Of a stretch of 19,788 nt of DNA, positions 15,432 to 19,788 are shown piece by piece. The translations under genes were made by a program, and so were the position numbers. The notes under the pieces were generated by a model that was not told the DNA's origin, searched no databases, and was given only the letters and a program-made list of their open reading frames with translations. This DNA is from Deltaproteobacteria bacterium UBA5756 (GTDB lineage: Bacteria; Desulfobacterota; Syntrophorhabdia; Syntrophorhabdales; Syntrophorhabdaceae): NCBI GenBank assembly GCA_002418985.1, contig DIFE01000082.1:1-19788 (forward strand), in the 5' to 3' direction. Each line of letters begins with the position of its first letter. Within the stretch, counting starts at the first letter, position 1.

Positions 15432-15734
15432 TTACCCTTCCCGGACAGAGGGATCTTCGGCCCCGGCAGGTTTGCGGTACCCTTCCGCCTGCTTGCGAAG
15501 ATCGTCGCCGGCGGAGAGGCGGCCCTCTCCATCGAGAATGCGCGCTACAGCTTCCAGACACTCGGCGCAGATGATCCGGTGCTCTTCAACGGGCGAATCT
15601 TTCAGCTTGTTGTAGGCGATCCAGTAGTTCTCCTCCACACCGGCAAGATCTTCACGTGTCGAAGCCACCGACGCAAACAACAAAGCCTCTCCATATGCCT
15701 TAATGCCATCCGACACTTCCTTGTCCGTTGTCAT
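15432..15734 (-). CDS. small helical protein, first gene of the WD40-J-Clp operon
   Basis: A 100-residue acidic, mostly helical protein (KEVSDGIKAYGEALLFASVA, then EENYWIAYNKLKDSP and CAECLEAVARILDGEGR). The two helical blocks separated by a short linker resemble a TPR-like or four-helix arrangement, but no family signature is clear. The ATG at 15734 has a strong AAGGAGGAG eight bases upstream; an earlier ATG at 15827 would read through the likely promoter. As the first gene it could be a regulator or a small subunit of the complex. It has no helix-turn-helix I can recognise. Confidence 0.7.
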   Translation of the reverse strand: MTTDKEVSDGIKAYGEALLFASVASTREDLAGVEENYWIAYNKLKDSPVEEHRIICAECLEAVARILDGEGRLSAGDDLRKQAEGYRKPAGAEDPSVREG

Positions 15735-15753
15735 GCTCTCCTCCTTCTGAAAT

Positions 15754-15774
15754 TCTATTGTGTTACCCAATAGA
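15754..15774. promoter_or_regulatory. inverted repeat overlapping the operon's likely -10
   Basis: tctattg and caataga form perfect 7-bp arms around 7 bp. The site overlaps the candidate -10 at 15771-15776 and lies 19 bp upstream of the first start codon, a usual place for a repressor operator. No regulator gene for it is evident. Confidence 0.4.
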
Positions 15775-15800
15775 TAGCAGTCGAAGTGCTGTGCACGCAA
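15771..15800 (-). promoter_or_regulatory. possible promoter of the WD40-J-Clp operon
   Basis: On the minus strand TTGCGT (15795-15800) is followed after 18 bp by TATCTA (15771-15776), which is preceded by TGC as in an extended -10. The matches are modest. It lies between repeat copy C and the first gene, where the operon promoter must be unless transcription enters through the repeat. Confidence 0.3.
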
Positions 15801-15837
15801 TGGCAAAAGAAAGGGGATGTCATGCACAAAAACCCGG

Positions 15838-16271
15838 AAAGACTGTCTTACGTTTATCCCGTAACAAACGACGTAACAAACGGGACCTTAAAAGACTGTC
15901 TCACGCCCGTTCCGCCCCTTCGGGGTTCCACTGGAGGCATAGAAGAGAGAGTAGGAGGAAGCCTTAGAAGAATTGCGTCCAGATCCCAGACAGCAGGGAT
16001 CAGGCCGCACTTTGCACGCCTTCGGCGGAAACTGACCATTAATGCTCGTGGTGGGTGGGTCATCGTTGCGGGACAGGTTTGAGCGAAGTATCATGGTTCT
16101 TTACTTTCCCGCGTAGCGGGATCGAAGATTCCCGGGAATTTCAGTATTCTCAAATTCCCGGGAAGGTTTTTAGTCTTCCTCGTCATGCTCTCTTTTATGC
16201 CTCCAGCGAAACCCCGAAAGGGGGTGAAGCGGGCGTGAGACAAGGTCTTTAAGGTTGTTTGTTACGGGAGG
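15838..16271. repeat. ~400-bp structured repeat, copy C (nested termini)
   Basis: Third copy, same orientation as A and B. It has two nested sets of ends. The outer left terminus starts at 15838 (aaagactgtcttacgtttat). The inner pair is aaagactgtctcacgcccgt at 15891-15910 with its inverse ending at 16250. The central stem pairs 15932-15949 with 16188-16205 with one G-U pair. Compared with copy A, both arms have changed together (cata versus caat), which supports a conserved base-paired structure. The outer right end runs to the stop codon of the neighbouring DUF4105 gene. Confidence 0.8.
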
Positions 16272-17303
16272 TTAATCCTTCGTCTTCCTTTCGGGCACCG
16301 GCAGGCCCTCCCTGATCTTGCGCGAGAATTCAGGATCGTTGCCGATCACGTGGGCTTTCCTGTTGATGAAGCTGAGTTCCTTGAGCTCCTTGAAGGAGAC
16401 GCCCGAATAGAGCCCTCCCATTTCATAGGCATACTGGGGGGCATATCCGCTCAGAAGTATCTTCCAGTTGTATCTGGCCTGGCTGCCCAGGGCCCTCACA
16501 TGGCGGACGATATTTGTCGTACAGTTCGTTGTGAGGGTATTGTACCATTCGGGCTCCTGCCTCATGCTGTTGATCTGGAGAACGTATTCGACGAAAAGCC
16601 GTCGCAGGTTCTCCGGCCTGGGATTGAGGCGGTAGAGATAGACAAACTCCTCGGGCCTGCGGTAGTCGGTCCTGACGCGGATAAGGTCCCTCTCGTCGCC
16701 CGCTATGTAGATTAACTCGTACTGTTTGAAAAACCCTTTGATTGTCGAATAGTCTTCGCCCTTTTCTTTTCGGGTTTCGATGGAAAAGGCGACGTAGTCC
16801 TTTCCCTCAAACCCGAAGCTGAGCATGACATGGGCAATGGCATCCCCCATCCAGTAGACGGCGATGAGGTCCACGGAACTGAGCTTTTTAAGATCGAACC
16901 TTTTGTCGTAATAGCGGGCATCAAAATCCGTTTCGGTGCGATACGCGAAATTGCGGATATTGTGCAGGGTGACAACATCGCCCGTGATGACGGCATAGGG
17001 CAGTACGGCCACCTCCCTTTGCCAGATGCGATCGTTTGACGGAGGAATGGACAGCCACCAGGCAACTATGCCGAGAAAGACCAGAACAAACCCGACTGTG
17101 GTCAGCCCTCGGCGCGGAAGGAAGATAAATGCAGCTATGGCGGCAAGACCGAAGGCCGCACAGAGAATGACCTTCACCGGCTCGCTGGCGATATTGGAAT
17201 AGTATATGGCCATGATCGACCATATCATCATGAGGGCCAGCACAATGCCCAGAAGAGCAATGCCGCCGTATCGAATGATTCTACGCATAACACCTATTAT
17301 CAT
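16272..17303 (-). CDS. membrane-anchored DUF4105 (Lnb N-terminal-like) protein
   Basis: A 343-residue protein with three N-terminal membrane segments (about 13-33, 43-63 and 68-86) and a DUF4105 domain (about 90-275), the fold of the N-terminal periplasmic domain of the lipoprotein N-acylating enzyme Lnb. The NlpC/P60-like catalytic pair is visible: H158 in GDAIAHVMLSFGF and C261 in TTNCTTNI. This suggests a thiol acyl-transfer or hydrolase activity on the periplasmic side. I start at the ATG 17303, which has AAAGGA three bases upstream; ATG 17288 and ATG 17399 are alternatives. The stop codon touches repeat copy C. Whether this protein modifies lipoproteins or another substrate cannot be decided from the sequence. 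It is separated from the WD40-J-Clp operon by copy C. Confidence 0.85.
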   Translation of the reverse strand: MIIGVMRRIIRYGGIALLGIVLALMMIWSIMAIYYSNIASEPVKVILCAAFGLAAIAAFIFLPRRGLTTVGFVLVFLGIVAWWLSIPPSNDRIWQREVAVLPYAVITGDVVTLHNIRNFAYRTETDFDARYYDKRFDLKKLSSVDLIAVYWMGDAIAHVMLSFGFEGKDYVAFSIETRKEKGEDYSTIKGFFKQYELIYIAGDERDLIRVRTDYRRPEEFVYLYRLNPRPENLRRLFVEYVLQINSMRQEPEWYNTLTTNCTTNIVRHVRALGSQARYNWKILLSGYAPQYAYEMGGLYSGVSFKELKELSFINRKAHVIGNDPEFSRKIREGLPVPERKTKD

Positions 17304-18008
17304 GGTTCCTTTGAATCCTGCAAGCGGGGATACGTACACGCAATGCCGAACCTGTTTAGCGGTGAAGCGTAAAATGCGGGTGAAGATACATAGCAACATA
17401 GCGACTGTTCCGGAGTCAATTCAGGTACTTAGCAATACCTGTCTTTCGTCGCGCGCTTGACAAAGAGAGAAGTTCTGTTACCCTTGTTCTAGAGCTATTC
17501 TGACCCGAGCAAAAATTGCTACCAGTAAGGTATTTATAGCTGGCAGTGATAAACGGGGCTGATTGAGCAGAATCAGCGGCATAAGCGACATGCAGGAGTA
17601 GCCTCCCAAGGCCTCGAATGGTCGCTCCGGGTAAACAAAATTGCCCGTCTGAATACGACTCGTTCGGGGCTCCTTTTTTGTCAACAGTATGTTATGGCTG
17701 CAGCCTGTCGCTGCATCTTTTCGCCCTCCATTGCATATGTACCTAAGAGATCACGGGGTAACATCGTGGCCCGCTTTTAGACGTTTTTGTCGGGGAGCTT
17801 CCCGGGAAAACGACAAAAATGTTGGTACTTCCTCGTTCGACGGACTATTTCTTTAATGATTGTAAAGTATTAGAAACAAGCTCTTCAGGCATCAATATTG
17901 CTGAACAGGCTATATTGCCGGGCGGGCTCAAGGACGATAGCGGGGGCTTGGCCTGTGAGAATGTAAAACTGCATGACATTGGGCTCATGGCAGAAAAGGA
18001 GGTACCCA
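17304..18008. other. 0.7-kb intergenic region with no convincing gene
   Basis: I find no open frame here with a ribosome binding site or recognisable product. Base composition is lower in GC than the genes around it. The region must contain the DUF4105 promoter (minus strand) and the lipoprotein promoter (plus strand). The clear structure is the hairpin at 17784-17819. A T-run follows possible short stems near 17650-17680. Confidence 0.6.
17784..17819. terminator. strong hairpin with A/T-rich arms, bidirectional terminator-like
   Basis: tttttgtcg (17784-17792) pairs with cgacaaaaa (17811-17819), with an inner GC-rich stem (gggagcttccc). The T-run on one side and A-run on the other would terminate transcription on either strand, but there is no obvious gene ending here. 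An orphan terminator or a protein-binding site are both possible. Confidence 0.45.
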
Positions 18009-18248
18009 ATGAAGATAGCGATGATCGCACTTGCGTTAACCTTGCTGGCGGGATGTGCGATTGTGCCGGTTGGTTCCTATGATGTTTACGATGGCCCGTA
18101 TTACTCGTCGCCGTATTACTCGTCGCCCTATTATCATTCACCCGGGCGCCACTACTATGGGCCGGGTTTCTATAGACCCTGGCACAGGGGCTTCTACGGA
18201 CATGGCCCTTATGGACCCCGGCGTGGCGGCCACGGGCGTCACAGGTAA
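18009..18248 (+). CDS. small Tyr/Pro/His-rich lipoprotein
   Basis: A 79-residue protein with a lipoprotein signal peptide (MKIAMIALALTLLAGC, C16). The mature part is low-complexity: three YYSSP/YYHSP units at about 31-45, then a Gly/His/Arg/Tyr-rich tail (GRHYYGPGFYRPWHRGFYGH). Such tails are common in small envelope lipoproteins of unknown function and could bind metal through the histidines. The ATG at 18009 has AAAGGAGGT six bases upstream. It is the only confident plus-strand gene. It converges on the PAS protein gene, with only 10 bp between the two stop codons. Confidence 0.82.
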   Translation: MKIAMIALALTLLAGCAIVPVGSYDVYDGPYYSSPYYSSPYYHSPGRHYYGPGFYRPWHRGFYGHGPYGPRRGGHGRHR

Positions 18249-18258
18249 GATAAGGCGC

Positions 18259-19434
18259 TTATTTCGAAATCTCTTTCTGCCCGGTCTTCGCCAGCTTGTT
18301 TTCGATTTCGTTTGTCAGATCAATCATAAGGGTGTGGCTTTCAGGGGTATAATCCGTCGTTCTGATCGCAGCAACTTTCTTAAGGGCGGCAATGATGGAT
18401 TCCGTCTTGTGCGTCTGTTCCTTTATAATCTCCAACGAGGCGAGTCTTTCTCCCTTTGACCCGGCCCGCAAAGTGCGCCTTGCCATCCCGCCGATTATAC
18501 TATTGGCGTTCAGAAGATAATGAGACAGCGTGACCATGAGCTGGTTTAAAGTTGTCAGGGCTATGGTCTTTCTTTCGTTCTCAAGCTCCACCAGCCTCAG
18601 GCGTTGCTTCTCAAGCTCCATCCTTTCGGTGATATCCCTGCAAATACCCGCCGTTGCGGTCTCTGACCGGTACGTGATGAGCTTCACCTTGTTTTCCGAG
18701 TACAGCTGCCTGCCGTCTTTACAACGCCTCAGGTATACATACTGGTCCCGGGCCTCCCCCGTAGTCATCCGTTCTTTGTAAATCCTCGACACTTCGTCGG
18801 ATGATTCGGGGGCGACAAAATCCATATAGTGCCTGCCGATCACCTCCTCCATCGTATAACCATGCATGTCACAGAAGGCCTTGTTGGCAAATACCACTAT
18901 TCCTCTCTGACTGACAAAGTATCCGTCGTTGATCTCTTCTACCAGCGTGCGGTATTTTGCCTCCGATTCGGAGAGTTCCCTTGTCCTGTCCTCAACCAGC
19001 CGTTCGAGGTCTTCGGCACGGTTCCTGATCGCCCTTTCATGGAGAGACTGAAAATAATCGCTGAATCTTCTGATGGTATGGGAAAGACAATCATTCAATT
19101 TCTGCAGCACTTCAGGCAGAAGGGACGGATCAAGCTCTCTTATAAGGATTGGCGTGAGAACCTTTCTGTAAAGCTCAAAGGCCCCCTGAACTTCAGAGAG
19201 GGAAAAGCCCACATCCAGCCGCACCCTGCTGATCTTCTCAATGAAGACGTCCATTTTAGAGAAGTCATTTTCTGTGAGCACGGCAAAGTATGCCCCGGTC
19301 GCCTCCAGAATCGTCAGGGTCACCTCCTCCACAGGGCGGCTCGAATAGTTTTCGCTCACTTCAGTGCGAATACGATCGACCCACTCTCGTACAATCTCAT
19401 CATGATGTGTCTGAAGCAGGTGCCTGAGGTCCAT
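18259..19434 (-). CDS. RsbRD-like/PAS sensor protein without an ATPase domain
   Basis: A 391-residue soluble protein. Residues 1-130 (MDLRHLLQTHHDEIVREWVD, continuing with helices to YFQSLHERA) resemble the helical RsbRD N-terminal sensor domain. A coiled-coil linker (136-158) leads to a PAS domain (about 158-272, NDGYFVSQRGIVVFANKAFC, ending in GICRDITERMELE). The remainder (273-391) looks like a dimerisation/phospho-acceptor helix pair, with H305 in TLSHYLLNANSIIGG. No N-, G1- or G2-box follows, so it cannot autophosphorylate by itself. I chose ATG 19434 because the family usually begins there, although the Shine-Dalgarno is weak; ATG 19557 adds 41 unlikely residues. It may act through a partner kinase, or the C-terminus may just dimerise. 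Confidence 0.8.
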   Translation of the reverse strand: MDLRHLLQTHHDEIVREWVDRIRTEVSENYSSRPVEEVTLTILEATGAYFAVLTENDFSKMDVFIEKISRVRLDVGFSLSEVQGAFELYRKVLTPILIRELDPSLLPEVLQKLNDCLSHTIRRFSDYFQSLHERAIRNRAEDLERLVEDRTRELSESEAKYRTLVEEINDGYFVSQRGIVVFANKAFCDMHGYTMEEVIGRHYMDFVAPESSDEVSRIYKERMTTGEARDQYVYLRRCKDGRQLYSENKVKLITYRSETATAGICRDITERMELEKQRLRLVELENERKTIALTTLNQLMVTLSHYLLNANSIIGGMARRTLRAGSKGERLASLEIIKEQTHKTESIIAALKKVAAIRTTDYTPESHTLMIDLTNEIENKLAKTGQKEISK

Positions 19435-19667
19435 TACAGAAAGCCTATACGCGAAATGGTTATCAGTCAAGAAGGGCGCATCGGGGGAGTGTGATGCGCC
19501 GAACGTCTTTTCCAGAGCCACGCTTGACAAACCCGTTGTGAGTCTGGCGCCCGGCAAGCCGCCACGGGATGCGTGCGTATCTGGTTAGAAACGGGACAGT
19601 CAGGTGGGCAGGTCAACCCTGCCCACTATCTTTCTGCCGAAATTTAATTTAAAGGCATCCCTTCAGG

Positions 19668-19788
19668 CTATCTGACGCATGCATCCCTGCCGTTATGCCG
19701 CGTGTAGTTATAGCCGGAATTGCACCGCACGCATGCATCCCTGCCGTTGTATTTTCTGTAGTTATAGCCCGGGTTGCATCTTACGCAT
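19668..19788 (-). CDS. C-terminal end of a Cys-repeat protein (partial)
   Basis: The last 40 codons of a gene that enters from beyond the right edge. They encode two tandem 18-residue units, CVRCNPGYNYRKYNGRDA and CVRCNSGYNYTRHNGRDA, plus CVR and a TAG stop. The 54-bp DNA period fits whole codons, and changes between units are partly synonymous, which supports translation. The paired cysteines (CxxC) per unit suggest a metal-binding, disulphide-linked or haem-free structural repeat; there is no CxxCH, so it is not a c-type cytochrome. The size and N-terminus are unknown. Confidence 0.65.
   Translation of the reverse strand, partial: CVRCNPGYNYRKYNGRDACVRCNSGYNYTRHNGRDACVR

Noticed and set aside
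5595..16063. Short minus-strand frames with similar peptides (MTHPPRALMVS...) inside repeat copies B and C
   Set aside because: The peptide similarity follows from the DNA repeat. Copy A carries a one-base deletion that breaks the frame, and there is no ribosome binding site.
22..16271. The direct repeats as a CRISPR array
   Set aside because: The copies are ~400 bp long, only three in number and kilobases apart; there are no short repeats with regular spacers and no cas genes.
17478..17684. A 68-codon minus-strand frame in the intergenic region
   Set aside because: No ribosome binding site, odd composition and no recognisable domain; probably a chance frame.
17819..18082. An 87-codon plus-strand frame overlapping the small lipoprotein gene
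   Set aside because: It overlaps a gene with a strong ribosome binding site and signal peptide in another frame, and its own start lies in the hairpin arm with no ribosome binding site.

Overview
The window looks like an accessory region of a Gram-negative bacterium, plausibly a deltaproteobacterial or Desulfobacterota-type organism. That reading rests on the outer-membrane and periplasmic proteins (FecR, OmpA-like lipoprotein, Lnb/DUF4105-like protein), the hybrid sensor kinases and the GC-rich coding sequence; I cannot name a species. Almost every gene is on the minus strand.

Layout from left to right. (1) Positions 1-1140 hold a VapBC-type toxin-antitoxin pair between pieces of a ~400-bp repeat (copy A), with a 22-bp inverted repeat at both ends of the segment. 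A 47-codon remnant follows. (2) Positions 1427-5450 hold a three-gene operon read right to left: secreted FecR-domain protein, OmpA-like lipoprotein, and a CHASE2-PAS-histidine kinase-receiver protein. This looks like an envelope-sensing module. (3) Positions 5619-6024 are copy B of the repeat. (4) Positions 6125-15734 hold a tightly coupled seven-gene operon: a small helical protein, a protein with a C-terminal membrane segment, two large paralogous WD40 proteins, a protein with a cryptic HPD J-domain-like segment, a two-domain Clp/Hsp100 AAA+ ATPase with unusual pore loops, and a small Cys-rich protein. (5) Positions 15838-16271 are copy C of the repeat, in the same orientation as B, so the operon is bracketed by repeats. 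(6) Positions 16272-17303 encode a membrane-anchored DUF4105/Lnb-like protein. (7) After a 0.7-kb gap with a strong hairpin come a small Tyr/Pro/His-rich lipoprotein on the plus strand and a convergent PAS sensor protein that lacks an ATPase domain. (8) The right edge carries the C-terminus of a gene with Cys-containing 18-residue tandem repeats.

The most interesting item is the WD40-WD40-J-Clp operon. Its gene overlaps (ATGA junctions and an 8-bp overlap) imply one co-translated complex. My inference is that the WD40 double propellers recognise or scaffold something, the J-like protein couples to or regulates the Clp machine, and the membrane protein anchors the assembly. No dnaK or clpP is present in the window. 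The second notable item is the repeat family: three ~400-bp copies with terminal inverted repeats and a long stem in which paired substitutions differ between copies. It resembles a MITE or structured RNA and sits beside the accessory modules.
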